From the NCBI GenBank assembly GCA_006503535.1, contig QYRS01000003.1, forward strand, positions 3,410,001 to 3,474,000: a stretch of 64,000 nucleotides of DNA. The letters are read 5' to 3'. Origin of the DNA: Arthrinium phaeospermum. Taxonomy: Eukaryota; Ascomycota; Sordariomycetes; Amphisphaeriales; Apiosporaceae. Made by a program: the position numbers and the translations under genes. Below the pieces are notes generated by a model. It saw nothing but the letters and a program-made list of their open reading frames with translations, was not told the DNA's origin and did not search any database. Below are positions 43,430-55,426 of this stretch, piece after piece; position 1 is the first letter of the stretch; the number at the start of each line of letters is the position of its first letter.

Positions 43430-46400
43430 CCAAGCCCTGCCACCACTCTTTACACACATGATCACCCAATAAGCAGTATCCACATCCTGCCGCCACTTAC
43501 TCCTTCTGCCTTGTGCAGCAGGCAGGTTGAAGAAAGAAGGAAACGGCTGTATCTGACACTTTTCAACGTTCTTTTTCTCAACTATCCTCTCGGCCTGATG
43601 TCCGGAGTGGAACAGGATGGATGATCTGTCCTCCCTCACCCTCTGTCTTTCTCCGGCTGAGGTTGCATCCATACTTCCCTTTTGCCGTAGCTATGTAGTT
43701 GCTGTTTGGTCGAATGCGGTACTTGTTATTCCTTCATGCAAGTGACTTTTCCACTTGTACGTATCATCCCAAATCCCTTGCTGGTACACAGAAATACTAC
43801 TACACTGCGGTAGGCGACGTTACCACCTGCGCAAGGTACGACATGCAACACCATCCTGGTCTTGTACCTCCCTCTCACGTGTTGGCCATAGAAAGATATC
43901 AAATCATTGATCTTCATGAATGTTGGGAATTTCCAATTGCACTGTCTGGGCCCGTCTATCCTGCTGATATCGAGGCTAAGCACCCCCTCACCTACATAGT
44001 AGCAGCAATCGTTCGTCTCGAGACCGGGTCCTTGAACTTGACCAACTGACTATCCCCCTTCGATCCCAGGCTCCTCAGTTGGAATCTGCAGTAGTTCGGT
44101 TTCCGGTATATATGGGGATGGCTTTTTTCTGTTAAGGGCCCCACCGAACCCTACTCGAAACGGATAGGCTTTTTGGGGGGAGATGGAGACTGCACGATAT
44201 ATCCCAGTCCATGAATGCTATACCGCCTTTGGGTATGTATGTCAGTACGTCAAGCTTGATGCACGAGATGGTAGGATAGGTGAGCAATCGGCTCCGGCTC
44301 TATTAAGCCACTACCAGTAGATTACAAGCACTTCAAGGTCTATACCTGTCAGAGCCCAGCCCGTGTCCACCCCATTCGGCCCCATGTCCTTCACCGAATG
44401 ACGTCTCGTCTCAGACCTCCTCCCGTGGATCTTGCACGCGGTTCAAATCACAGCGCTTCGGTGACTTCCGGCTGTTGCACAGAAACAGCAGGCTTGGCTT
44501 CACCTCGCTCACAGGCCTATGGCTGGGCACCATTTGGCCTACATACTCTTGCACTGTAGAGCAAACGGTTGAACCTGCTCCTTATGGTGAATGGGTAGTT
44601 CGTCGGTGGCAGTGGTATATCTCGTCATATATACCCTTCCCTTTGCATATACTCGAAGTCATCCTAGATAAATCCAGATCGCGTACGTACATTACATACC
44701 TAGCAAGGTAGGAACCCACTACCAAACGTTGCCAAAGCCTCCCTAACTTGAACAGGACATGGCGATTTGTGTAGTGGCTTACCTTGCCTACTTGCTGGAG
44801 ACTCTCAGAGGCAGCCAGCGCATGCAGCAGCAGCCTGGTCATGTACATGTATGTACCTCGGGATGCACCTAAGATCACCCGCAGGACGCTGCCTCTCCGA
44901 TAGCCCATTCATGGGCTCAAGTCCTCTTCAGGCTGGTCTCAGGCGAGATAAGTACCTACGGTTGGGCATTTGCCTTGAGATCCACAGCCCTAAGCCTTGC
45001 AACACGGAAATATCAGGTGTAGATAAAATGTAAGAGTTTTTTTTCGGCCCTAATACTGGTGATATCGTATAGTCACCATCTGGACCTGGATTGCTATTGA
45101 TAGGTAGGTCATGACTGTCCAATCCCTGATTCCAATCCCGACTCTCACCGCGGGGCAAAAAGACGGTTGACGTTGGCGCACTGCTCTCATAGAGGGGCAC
45201 TCCCTGGGCATGGATGGGCCATGCTCACGCTTGCTTGGGCATGGGTAAAAAGAATGCGGAACCCACCACCCCTGTCCATCCTCCATTCTTTATTGAATTT
45301 CCATCAAATGGCCGCTTCCCAATAGATCGAGCCGTGGAAGCGAAGTTTTGTCTTTTTGAGCCAATGGAAAATGAGACAAACAAGGATGCTAGGGGATTGA
45401 TGCATGTGGTATCTCGGTGTATTTCTCTATGCCTGAATGTTTCCAATGGATTCATGGGCACATGGTTAACCCAGGAAGGTTTTCGTCATGTTTGGTGATC
45501 GATGCACTCATGGGCCTTAGGTAATATTGAATCTGCTAGTTACAAGTACAGCCACTCTCACCAGTGCTTGAGCAATTTGAATATATCATCGTTGAACCCC
45601 TGCCTGCAAATTCAACGGTGCAGTCAATTAAGCAGAAAAGAAGTACTTCTACGTTGTCTTGTCCCGCACGCCTGGACCCCCCGTCAATCAATCAATTATG
45701 TACACAAAGCAAGTGCTGGCTCTCCGTGCATTGGGGAAGGAGGGGATTGGGGGGAAGTTTCCTAAACGGATCATTCTGAAATCTGAAGAAATTCAACCAT
45801 TCGCTGCGCATCCCGGGAGACTGACAACACATCATCTCACAAAATGCCCGACTTGCTGCACTTCTGCCTGACCTGGCTGACGTTGATTTGAGCGTTATTG
45901 CACACTGTCTTCTTGTCCCTTCCGTCTCTCTTGCTTGTCTGCATCAAACGGCCGATGGATGGATGAATGCAATGCCTCCCACCCTTTTTCCACTTCTTTG
46001 CTGGCCCGCCGACCCTGCCTAGACGGACACACTTTTTGCACCTTGCAGCAGCACCAAGTATCTCGTGCGTGGCCAGGACGGAAATCCCTCGCTGCTTTTG
46101 CCAGGCTCTCTCCTGCTCCCCTTATTTTTTTTCCCTCCCTTAGCGTCAGCGCGCTTGTTGGACAATTCATCCACCGGCTTGACTTTTCGTCGATATGCAT
46201 CGAGGAGGGTCACTTACACGTAGACACCAGGAAAACCTATGAATTGGTCCGGCCCCCATGCTGCGACAACCGACTTCAGATATGCCCCCGTTCATTGTTG
46301 TACGCACACCACACCGTCCGGGTCGACTGGCGTCCCTAGGCGAACGCCCGTGTCTTGATAGAAAACGTGTACATGGCCTGCACCGCTCCTGTACATGTCC

Positions 46401-47146
46401 CATCTGCAGCTGATGGACCCGCCGCAAACCATGGACTGACTCTTCGGCCCAGTCTCCATTATCCATCCTTGGCCATACCGTTAGTTGGTACCGATGGGTC
46501 CGTTGCTTTGCCAGTCCCGGGAAGGCTGCGAAAGCCTAGTCAAACGCGTGCATCGGAATTCCACCAAAGAATCGTTGTCTTCTCTCTGCTCGGCTCCTAG
46601 GTAATTACTACGCGCAGCATATGGAACTTGACATATGCAGAGATCTGACTCTGCCTCTTCTCCCTTTGGTTTACTTGCTACACGCCCCTCCAATCCATCG
46701 TCTCCTTTGCTAGGGCCGTCGTACCGTGGATAGAAGATCGTCGCCACTCGGCATATGCACCAGAGATTTTCTGATATCCTCATCTTAGCAAACTAGAGGG
46801 CCACCCCCATACAAGGGAACCACTTCGGACCGCCTAATACGTACAGACAATGTATTTCCAAGGTCTAGTCCCATGGGCTAGACTCCCCCTGGCGTTTGCC
46901 GGCTCACATATCACCCGCTCGCGCAGCGAGGAAGACGGCTAAGCCAGTACGTAGCAGACCGAGAGTTCGGCATGGGGGTAGGCATCGTCATCCACTTAGC
47001 ACATCTCGGACTCTTTGTCTGCTTGCTCGCCCACAACATCGCCATCGAGCGGGGTCAGTCGTCGTTTGACGAATCGTCTCATGGGGACTTATCCTCGGGA
47101 GAGGAAGATGTCGTTCTCCTCGTTGACTAAGTTGGTCCTGAACGGG

Positions 47147-47154
47147 TATAAATA
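47147..47154 (+). promoter_or_regulatory. TATA box upstream of the KxDL gene
   Basis: A consensus TATAAATA about 280 nt before the ATG at 47435; a long C/A-rich leader lies between. Confidence 0.6.
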
Positions 47155-47434
47155 GGGGTGAAGTTGACGGTGGTGAGTAGTTGTCTTCTTCCTTCCTCAT
47201 CATCACTTCCCCAAGCACTCAACACTGGTCTATTACCATATCTGAATCATTCTGCTACTATCTTGATCACAAGTGCCCTTGACCACTTGAACCGATCCCA
47301 ACACATCCACCCTACCCAAACTTTCAAGAGCTGCCCCATACCTATCGGCTTCTAGCCTCGCAATATCTGCATACCTATCCACTTACACGCCGCACCCTTG
47401 CACCACACACCACTACCGCCCCATCTTCGTCAAC

Positions 47435-48139
47435 ATGTCGGCCTACGCAGACCAGTACTACGCCAACGCCATGGCCATCCCCACCAAGGGGGACCAGTAC
47501 CCAGCCTACTACAACGCTGACAGCAACTACTCAGTGTCACCCCCCGAGGACAACGATGCTTCAGTGACTTCTGGCGTCCCCTCCTACGGCAACAGCTTCT
47601 CAGTCAATGGCTCCGGCTACGATGCTAGCTCCGGCAGTGACTGGGACAGCTCCGCCTCAGCAAGCGGCATTGACTTCAACGAGTACATCCAAGACCGCTT
47701 TGCCGAGTCCTTTGACCCCATCCCCCTCGATCGCAGCTTGGCTACACAGGCACAAACGTGAGTGACTGACTCCGCTGAAATCCGGCGACCCATACTAATG
47801 GAAACCCACAGGTCTGGTCAGCTCAACAACAAGCACCGCGAGCTGATGGAGCTGCAAGCCAAGGCACAGGCCCGACTTGCGAAATCGAGAGCTCGATTCC
47901 AAGAGGGAGTTCAAGATGCGCAGGAAGTTCGCGCCAACCTGGAGTGGACGTCAAAGAAAGTCTCGTAAGTACCACAGAGCCGCAGTCTCGAAAAGGGGGC
48001 GTCAAATGGTGCCTTGCAGCTTGCATTCAATTGCCTGTGCTAACGCATAAAATCCAGATCTATGAAGACGAAGGCGTCAAAGAAGCACGCCAAGGAGTAC
48101 CAAAAGGCTCGCCAGCGATACCCTTCTCCCGAGTACTAG
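47435..48139 (+). CDS. KXD1: KxDL-domain protein (BLOC-1-like complex subunit)
   Basis: Exons 47435-47757, 47812-47964 and 48058-48139; introns 47758-47811 and 47965-48057; 185 residues. The first 85 residues are Tyr/Ser/Asn-rich and disordered (YADQYYANAMAIPTKGDQYP). The rest is the KxDL helix region: RSLATQAQTSGQLNNKHREL, LQAKAQARLAKSRARFQEG, then LEWTSKKVSSMKTKASKKHA. In yeast the KXD1 product belongs to a BLOC-1-like endosomal complex controlling Rab GTPase traffic. The basic C-terminus ends ARQRYPSPEY. The splice joins were chosen because each keeps the helix in frame. Confidence 0.72.
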
Positions 48140-49506
48140 ATCTTCAGCCTCATCGAAGAGGCCGGGGTTCTACGAACTCACCTTACCCAGATTTCAACCC
48201 TTGTCGTTTTACTAGCGGAGTTTTGGGGATTTACGGTTTTTGGCGTTCCCGGTAATGGATCTCAGATCTGTCACTTTCACATATGCACACACCCCCTTCT
48301 ATTTTTGGGTCTTCTGCACAATTGATGCATTGCATGTACCGCAGTGTGGGTGTTGGAGGAGCGCGCGGCAAAATGCCTGCCCTGCGTCTAAACGCCATCT
48401 TCTCGCCGCTTTTATCGGCGCCCTCGTGGCCAAGGGAGGGAGGTGTGGGCACAGACAACGGGCGTACCTGCGTCAAAGCAAGCATTAGCTCTTTCCCCAC
48501 GCAGCGGCCGGGGGCGCTGACGCGCAGAGTTGGCGGGGACGGGAGCAGCGGGCGAACCGCTGGTGTTTCACGACGTTATGATTAATGATTGGACGACGGC
48601 GAGCAAGGCCCTGGGGTAAAAAGTACCATCCTTTTCGGCATCCCGGGGAGCGGGGGGATGCAGCAGCGGTCACTGGTGTGTTGACAAGACTGGCAGGGCT
48701 GCAGATTCGGTGCAGATCCTGCAGCAAGTAGACACCAGAGTACCCGCTGTCAACAGACAAGGACGGAGGGGGGTGTTCTGGGAAGTCACAGTACCAAGCC
48801 CACACCCAAGTCCACAGCGGAGGCGTAATCGGGTACGATGGAGACAGTAGCGCCCCTAGGGCCACACTTGGGGGGTGGGAAACGGGAAAAGTAGATAGAT
48901 CACACACACTGTTGACAAAAGCACCATGCCGTTTCGGGGGGATAGGCAGGTTGATATTGCCTATTCCAGGATAGAGTGTAGGTCTTCAAGCCCTGCCAGC
49001 ATGGGGCTGGGCGTGCTGGCATTGTTCCCGCCAGCCGTCCCAGCTGTGCCCCGGGGGTCGGGTGTCATAGACCACAGCTACCTTTCCTTTCGTATTAATA
49101 CATATGCTTCTCCTCTTGTTGACCCTTCGTGCCTGCTCGTGATGATGCTTGTTGACACTGTGCAGAGGTAGTTGTTCGACAGACCCCGAGGTGTCGAGTC
49201 CCAAGGGTGACAGCTGTCACGTCATCGGATGTGTGTCGACTTGGTGAATGGTAGTGCGCAGGGTAGTCACGTGATGTCCCGCTGCCCAGAGACGGATATG
49301 GGTGTGGAATAATTGGTGGTACCAAGATAAAACGTGTCTCGCATAATAAAAGCGCGGGGGTAGTCGGTGTTCAATGACGGTCATGAGGAGGTGTGTCCAT
49401 CTTCTCCCTTTCCCTTCTCTCCTTCCACAGTAGGCCGAAGCCACATCATCATGGACTCGAAGTCACATGTACCGAGCGATGATGTCAAGAGGATCGCGTT
49501 CAAGAC
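48140..49506. other. Convergent intergenic region, nothing recognised
   Basis: 1.4 kb of 3' flanks with no supported feature. Confidence 0.5.
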
Positions 49507-50253
49507 TCATGCGGCTTGCGCGACGGCCTCAGCAGTAGCAGCGGATACCGATGACGACGCCGCCGCCTCGGTCCTGATCGCCGCCCACTTCGCCTTGGAC
49601 TCGTCGTAGGACAGCCAGGTGCCCCGCGGCTCCATGCCCTGCGCCTTCTCGAGCTGCTCCCACGGGTTCGTGTTGAAGGCCGGGTCGTAGTAGTCGTTCC
49701 ACCACGGCTCCTGCGGGTTTCTGTCGCCTCCTCCTCGCCCGTGACGCGGGCGGTCGGGGCGGCCCGGCTGGGTGTGGCCTTCCCCGCGGCCGGCGTAGGG
49801 GCCCCATGTGGGTTTGGCGGGGAGGCCGGGTTGGGCTTGGTTGGGGGGTTGGGATGTGTCGATGTATTGCGGTTCTGGGTCTTGCGCCGCGTCGTCGGCT
49901 TCCTTTGAAGCGCCGGCCGCGGCAGCACCAGTATTCCCATCATCGTTTCCGCCATCTTGGTCTTCGTCGTCGTCGTCGTCGTCGAGATCGATCTCGTTTG
50001 CGTTGGTCTTTTGCTTCTTCGCCGCCGGCTGTTGTCGCCGCTCGCCCAGCGGCGTGTTGTTCGATCCCGAGCCGGCGTCGTGGAAGGGCAGCGTGGACTC
50101 GTCGCCGCCGGCGACAAAGGCGTCGTCGGCGCGGGCGTTGTACTTGCGACGCTTGGAGCCATGGCTCTGGCCGCCGAAGCTCGCGAAGCCCATGGCTTCG
50201 GCCATGGCGGCGGTGTCTTCGTCCCACTCGTCGGGGTCCATGAGGTGGGCCAT
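49507..50253 (-). CDS. Conserved-looking fungal protein, disordered, nuclear-like
   Basis: 248 residues in one exon. It opens MAHLMDPDEWDEDTAAMAEAM, continues with FGGQSHGSKRRKYNARADD (possible nuclear signal KRRK), a Gln/Lys/Asn stretch, an Asp run of about seven, and an Ala-rich linker. A Gly/Arg-rich piece precedes the only ordered block, EPWWNDYYDPAFNTNPWEQL followed by EKAQGMEPRGTWLSYDES. That Trp-rich block looks conserved, so a short binding motif is likely, but I do not recognise a family. The start is the first ATG. Confidence 0.65.
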   Translation of the reverse strand: MAHLMDPDEWDEDTAAMAEAMGFASFGGQSHGSKRRKYNARADDAFVAGGDESTLPFHDAGSGSNNTPLGERRQQPAAKKQKTNANEIDLDDDDDDEDQDGGNDDGNTGAAAAGASKEADDAAQDPEPQYIDTSQPPNQAQPGLPAKPTWGPYAGRGEGHTQPGRPDRPRHGRGGGDRNPQEPWWNDYYDPAFNTNPWEQLEKAQGMEPRGTWLSYDESKAKWAAIRTEAAASSSVSAATAEAVAQAA

Positions 50254-52032
50254 GATTATGTGTGAGCCGGGCGAGGGTTTGTTGATCGGGGTCTTTGATC
50301 GACGTTGAATTAATTCTGGGTAGGGGGCAGGCAGTTGCGCCTGGTGAAGAAAGTCAAAATGAGGAAGTGGAAGAGAAGAGAAGAGAAGTTGTGGTGGTGG
50401 TGGCTGCGGTTGTTGAATGGCCAGGCTAGCCTAGCTACTTTGCTAATGCCGGAAATCAAAAAGTTCGGTTGCTGGGGCGGTCCGTTGAAGAGGGTCGTGC
50501 ACGCGCCGTCCCGGAGGCTGGAAGGTCGGTGCTAAAAAAGAATTCGAGGTTCGGAGGTGGAAAAATTCCGGAGGGGGTTTCTGGAAAGGGAACGGGGATT
50601 GAAGGCCAATGGGCCCTCTTGGACAAGGGGAGTTATTAGTTGGGCAGGCACGTACCGTACTGCTACGTCAGGTTCCAGATTCAGTCAGGTTCATTCAACA
50701 GATCTCCGAAGTTGAGAGGGACATGTGGGTGGCAAGGATTCGCTCGCTTGGCTTTCTGGTCTACCCGAGGATTTGGTTCTCGGAAGGTGTTTTGTTCGTC
50801 TGTCATGAACTGAGACCCCTTCACACCACACTGCTGCTGCTTGTACTACGAACTAACGTTACTGGTGGTTGCATCCTCGCGGATTTAGGGTTTGGAGCAA
50901 CGTTCCAGTCGCCTTGTCTCTCTCGTCCTTTTCTCCAAGTCAAAGACAGATTGACCAACAGGAGAGGCAGGAACCCAAGATCACAAGACCGGTATCCCCT
51001 GCAACCAAGCGAACGCCGGTCCAGTCAGTCGGCCGCCTCGTGGTTGCGGGCAGTCGTCCAAGTGGAAGATTGAAGGGAAGAGGTTGCGGTGTCACTTGGT
51101 GTGTGGTTGGCACCCGACGGGAAGGACCTGTCCGTCCAGCCGTCTCACCCTGGGGAAGCAGAACCGATGGAAGCTTCTAAACATCCATGGCAAAGTACAG
51201 CCGTGTACACACATATTGATCAATCCTACGGACCCGAGCAGTCTCTCCTAGCGGGACTCTCTCCCACCACCTTTTCGCATTCGTCCTCCCGAACGTCACC
51301 TATCAGCCGCTAGTGCGGCGCCGATATCAGTCCTCTTGCGCCTATGAGCGAGCGCAAAGTGTTGTCTTACGCTCCTATACTCTGACCGAGTGTATCAGCC
51401 GCGACTGCCCGACGTATGACAGCATTAAGGTTCTGTGCGAGGCAGGCTGATGGCGGCGTGCTGTCAATCGAAGCTGGACCTGGAATTCACCATGGCCCCG
51501 AACCGATGTGGAGAAGCAGAGCGGGAAAGCCGCAGCCTGTGTTTCCGGAGCCCAATACCCACTGCTCATCTTGTTTCTCTGTCTCTCCAGAGCTGACAAC
51601 GCATCCGGCTGGAGCAGGTGGTACATCTAGTACCTAATGCACGAGTCACTACCTAATGGACTCGTGAGGATTATCGCCAAAAAGACTGCCTTTATGGTCA
51701 GTGTTGAAATACGCGCTTGCAGATTGGCCACAGCAGCAGCGCTTGGCGTTAGTGGCGTTTCATCTCGAGTCCTATCGCGAGCAAGTGCCGGATACGACAG
51801 CTGCCGAAATGAGCAACTCCAGCAGCACCTGGAGCTATCTACCAGCTGCCCATGTCGCATATCGTCATTAGACAAAGGTAGGTTATTTGATAGAGCTACC
51901 TACCTTGTTTCTACACTTCTTCTTGAAATCTCGAGAATCGCCTTGTCGCATTGGTTTAGGTACGCGACAATACATACATACCTACTCATACAGCTTTTGC
52001 GCGACACCTCTCTCCCCAGCGACTCAAAAACA
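50254..52032. other. Intergenic, nothing recognised
   Basis: Divergent promoter region of 1.8 kb. The frame of the right-hand gene extends back to 51637 without family-like sequence. Confidence 0.5.
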
Positions 52033-52734
52033 ATGGCGTCCGATTCCACCAAACCCCCGTCCACCATCAGCCTCCGGGCCCCGTCGGCCTACCTGACGGA
52101 CAAGTCGCAGCCCTCGACGACGGACGGCGGCGTCTTCGTCTCGCCGCCGCTCGAATGGCTCTACCGGACCTGGTCCGTCACGCACTCGACCCTGCCCATG
52201 TGGCGCTCCGCCCGCAACGTCCGCATCACCTACAAGCCGCTGCTGCCGACCGCCACCGCCGGCGCCACGTCCGAAGTCCACATCGACGACCTGGTCGAGT
52301 ACGAAAAGGCCAACAAGAGCGGCGCGTACAAGACGGTCGCCGGCGTCGACAAGCCCGACCCCACCGTGCCCGCCTCGTGGAACTGGCGCGGCAAGGGCTG
52401 GCTGAAGATCGCGAGCAGTCACTGGGAGGTCCTGGGCTGGGGCGAGAAGCCGCTGTCCCCGTCGGCGGCGGCGGCGGCAGAGCAACAGCAACAGGAGCAG
52501 CAGCCGGCCGCGACGGTAGAGCGCTGGGTCGTGACCTGGTTCGCCGCGACCCTATTCACGCCCGAGGGAATCGACATCTACTCGGACCGTCCGGAGGGCA
52601 TTTCCCCCGAGACGCTCGCGGGCGTCACGGCGGCGCTGAATAGTCTGGAGAGTGCGCCCAAGGTGGTCGAGTACGTCGCCAAGGACCTGCGCGAGATTGA
52701 AATACAGCTGCCCTGGAAGCAGGGCAAGTCATGA
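52033..52734 (+). CDS. Conserved fungal hypothetical protein (possible lipocalin-like fold)
   Basis: 233 residues, no intron, start at ATG 52033 (MASDSTKPPSTISLRAPSAY) after a leader. Alternating hydrophobic strands with many Trp (GVFVSPPLEWLYRTWSVTHS, NVRITYKPL, WNWRGKGWLKIASSHWEVLG, RWVVTWFAATLFTPEGIDIY) suggest a beta-barrel that could bind a small ligand; this is inference. A Gln/Ala-rich loop separates two strands. The C-terminus is a helix (PETLAGVTAALNSLESAPKV). No signal peptide, so cytosolic. I recognise no named family. Confidence 0.68.
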   Translation: MASDSTKPPSTISLRAPSAYLTDKSQPSTTDGGVFVSPPLEWLYRTWSVTHSTLPMWRSARNVRITYKPLLPTATAGATSEVHIDDLVEYEKANKSGAYKTVAGVDKPDPTVPASWNWRGKGWLKIASSHWEVLGWGEKPLSPSAAAAAEQQQQEQQPAATVERWVVTWFAATLFTPEGIDIYSDRPEGISPETLAGVTAALNSLESAPKVVEYVAKDLREIEIQLPWKQGKS

Positions 52735-53154
52735 ACGCGCAGGAGGAGAGCCTGAACCATTGTTATTATATACCCCGTATTTGAAGTTCTGAGAGGGGGC
52801 GCGCATTGTTTCGCGCATACAAACAAACCCCTCTCGTGGCTTACGCGATTTACACACAAACCACGGCTAAGCCAGCTTGCTATGAGAACTTAACCATCGA
52901 ACAAAACGGCACGCCGGTCCTCTACTAGATTCCCATAGGAGTCGCTCACGCATAATCAAGCGACGGACAGAAGGATATGGTATATCGAGACCCGGGCTAC
53001 ATGTGCCTCCTATGGATGTATGAACGCTTGGTGTCATGGGTGGCCTTTATGGCCTATCCCGATCAGGCTTGTATCTTATTGGGGTATCTATCTCGCTCGA
53101 AATGCATACGGCGGAGGTATGCCATGTAAGTGTACATAATTAATCATAGTTTCG
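52735..53154. other. Convergent intergenic gap
   Basis: 3' flanks only. Confidence 0.5.
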
Positions 53155-54523
53155 TCATCGCCTCGACTCGCGATGTTGCCTCTTCTCGGAGCGCTCGTCA
53201 TCTGATCGCCTCTGTCGCTTCTCGTCGTGATGTGACGACCTGTGGTGTCGTCGCCTCTCGTCCTCCTCGCCGAACTCGTGACGGTGGTGTCGTCTGCTAC
53301 TGCTCCTCTCTGTATCATCGTCTTGTCCACGCCTGCTTTGCCGGTCCCGACTCCTTTCCCGGTCGGCGTCTCTGTGTCTGTGCCTACTATGCCTGTGATC
53401 CGTATGGTGTAATTCTGTGCGGGCCTCATCGCCGCGAACTTCCTCGCGATGCCGGCGGTGACGCCTCTTCCTCTCCCGCCGCCGCTCCTCCTCTTCGCGC
53501 CGTAGCTGCCGCGATGCCTTGTCGCGCTCCTCGTTCGCCGCCCGCCGCTCGTGCTCGACCTGGCGCACCTGCGCCGCGCCGCGCTTCATCATGGCCAGCG
53601 GGTCGCTCGACACGATGCGCGCCGCCTCGCGCTCGCGGCGCCGCGGGTCCTCGTTGCCCCATACGTCTTTCCCCACTACTGCTACCTCTTCTGCCGTTGC
53701 CTTGTCATTATTATTCCCAGCGGGGGCGGAGGCATACCAGGGCCCAGCCGCCGTCTTGGACAGCTCCGTCCGGAAGCCGGCCGCGTTGCTGAAGCGCATC
53801 GTGTACTGGTCCTCGAAGGAGCGCTGCTTCCGCGCCGCTTCGGCCTCGGCTTCGGGGTTCTTGTCTACTGCTTTGTTCTTGGTCTTCTTCTGGGCGTCGG
53901 CGGCGGGCGGGGGCGCGAAGAGGTCGATGTGGCCGGTGGCGTCGGTGAGGGGCGCATCGCTGCTCTTGTGTTTGACGACGAGGGACGAAGAGGAGGGTAT
54001 GTCGGCGGCTGCGACTGCTTCAGAAGTAGATGCGCTGCCGCCTCCTTCGGCCCGGGACCGCGCAAGCCGCATCTCGAAATCCGTGTCGTCTTCGCCGGCG
54101 CGCTTGCGCTTGCGCTTCTCGCCACCGCCCATGCGCCATGGCTCGCGATCGTCATCGTCCTTTCGATACCGGCCGGGCGATGTCGGCTCGGTGGGTGGCG
54201 GCGGGAGCGGGGGCGGTTCCTCGCCGCGGAGGATGGCGAGGCGGCGCTCGGCGTCTTGCTCTTGCTGTTTTTGTTCTTCGGCCTCCTCACGCGCCCGGGC
54301 GGCTTCCTCGTCGGCGCGCACGCGGGCGATGTTGGCCGTGTTGTAGACGTTCCATGACTTCTTGCCCAGGAGGTGGCTGTGGGTTGTTTGGTTAGCTTCA
54401 GGGTCTCTTTTCTTTTCTTTTGCCTCCTCCGGTTACAGAATACGCGCAAGTAGCGCGGCGATCAATCGGAAACGCGCCGCAGATTGAGAGATGTAGTACG
54501 ATGAATACGACTTACAGAGGCAT
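53155..54523 (-). CDS. CIR_N-domain protein (LENG1-like, pre-mRNA splicing related)
   Basis: Exon 1 is only 8 nt (54516-54523, ATG-CCT-CT); intron 54377-54515 ends CCACAG; exon 2 is 53155-54376; 409 residues. The join gives MPLHLLGKKSWNVYNTANIA followed by RVRADEEAARAREEAEEQ, the CIR_N domain with its K-K-S-W-N-V signature. Then come Pro-rich, acidic/basic and low-complexity parts (PWYASAPAG, KDVWGNEDPRRRER) and a long Arg/Asp/His/Ser-rich RS-like tail to the end. CIR_N proteins of this type associate with spliceosomal complexes, so a nuclear role is likely. Without the micro-exon no Met would precede the domain, which supports the model. Confidence 0.8.
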
Positions 54524-55245
54524 TTTGGGATATGGTCAAACGCACGCAGGGCGGTTACGTAGGCGTGTGTGCAGCAGCTGGGCTACAGTCGCTGGGATTC
54601 TGCTTGAGAGCTAAGGGTGGTCGGCAGATACCCCTGGGGGCTGGAGCTTTGGAGGGGCATTAAGGTTAATTGCTAGCTTGGCGGGGGGCTGCAACTGTGT
54701 GGGCCGCCATGCCCATCCGCTTCGTGCCTTTTTTCCCACCGTCCAGAACCTGATAGTCTTTGGTACCTTTTCTCAGATGTCATTGGATCCATGTTCTATT
54801 CCCTCTTATCAATGGATGTTATACTCGTCACCAGAAGGGGCAAGCAGGATGGATCGTCGTCATTCCGTGATTGACTAGGTCTTCATTAATACGCCCTATA
54901 TCCGTTACCAAGCCACTGAGCCGGCAATGCACCTGACTCGGCAATACTGTTCCTTGGCCTGGCACTGACTACTGCACTGACAAATCTTTCAGCTGCCGGC
55001 CAAGGAACATGCTGACAGGGGAAACACCGGAAGTCGAGTCGAGCACCAAGAGTGTAGTTCGAATGTCAACCCTTTCAGGTGGAAATAGGGGCATCATTAG
55101 ACTGTGCTATCTTTTTCAAATAGACGTGATAGATAAACGAGCCACTTGGCGAGACATGACATATCTTGGTACAACAAGTCAAGGTCAAACCATTCCTTCT
55201 ACTGCGTAACCAATGTATCTGGCGGCAGTCTGCCACTATGCCATA

Positions 55246-55426
55246 TCCCCTTGATTGCCAAATACCGCAATAGTTGTGGGGCGATTCTATACTTCAACTT
55301 CTGTTGTTACCTGCGCGCGTCACAAGTCCTCGACGGCGTAAACTCTCACCATCCGAGTATATCTGATATTCTAATTTGACCGGAAGCTGTCCCCACTTCT
55401 ATTGCGGTATTTGGCAATCAAGGGGA
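55246..55426. mobile_element. MITE-like element with ~36-bp terminal inverted repeats and TA flanks
   Basis: The left arm from 55246 (TCCCCTTGATTGCCAAATAC and on through CGCAATAG) and the right arm ending at 55426 are perfect inverted copies over about 28 bp, and after two mismatches the match continues as GTGGGG. TA is directly outside both ends (55244-55245 and 55427-55428), as for Tc1/mariner-type insertions. The 181-bp size and lack of a coding frame suggest a non-autonomous element. Confidence 0.72.

Larger units (their letters stand above)
42618..47434. other. Long intergenic region, no gene supported
   Basis: 4.8 kb with only short frames on both strands. It holds a (CA) microsatellite at 43415-43429 and, at its right end, the promoter and 5' leader of the KxDL gene. 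I see no transposon relic or RNA gene, though a spliced non-coding transcript cannot be excluded. Confidence 0.5.

Noticed and set aside
43157..43672. 171-codon minus frame as a gene
   Set aside because: No domain, runs through the CA microsatellite, unusual composition.
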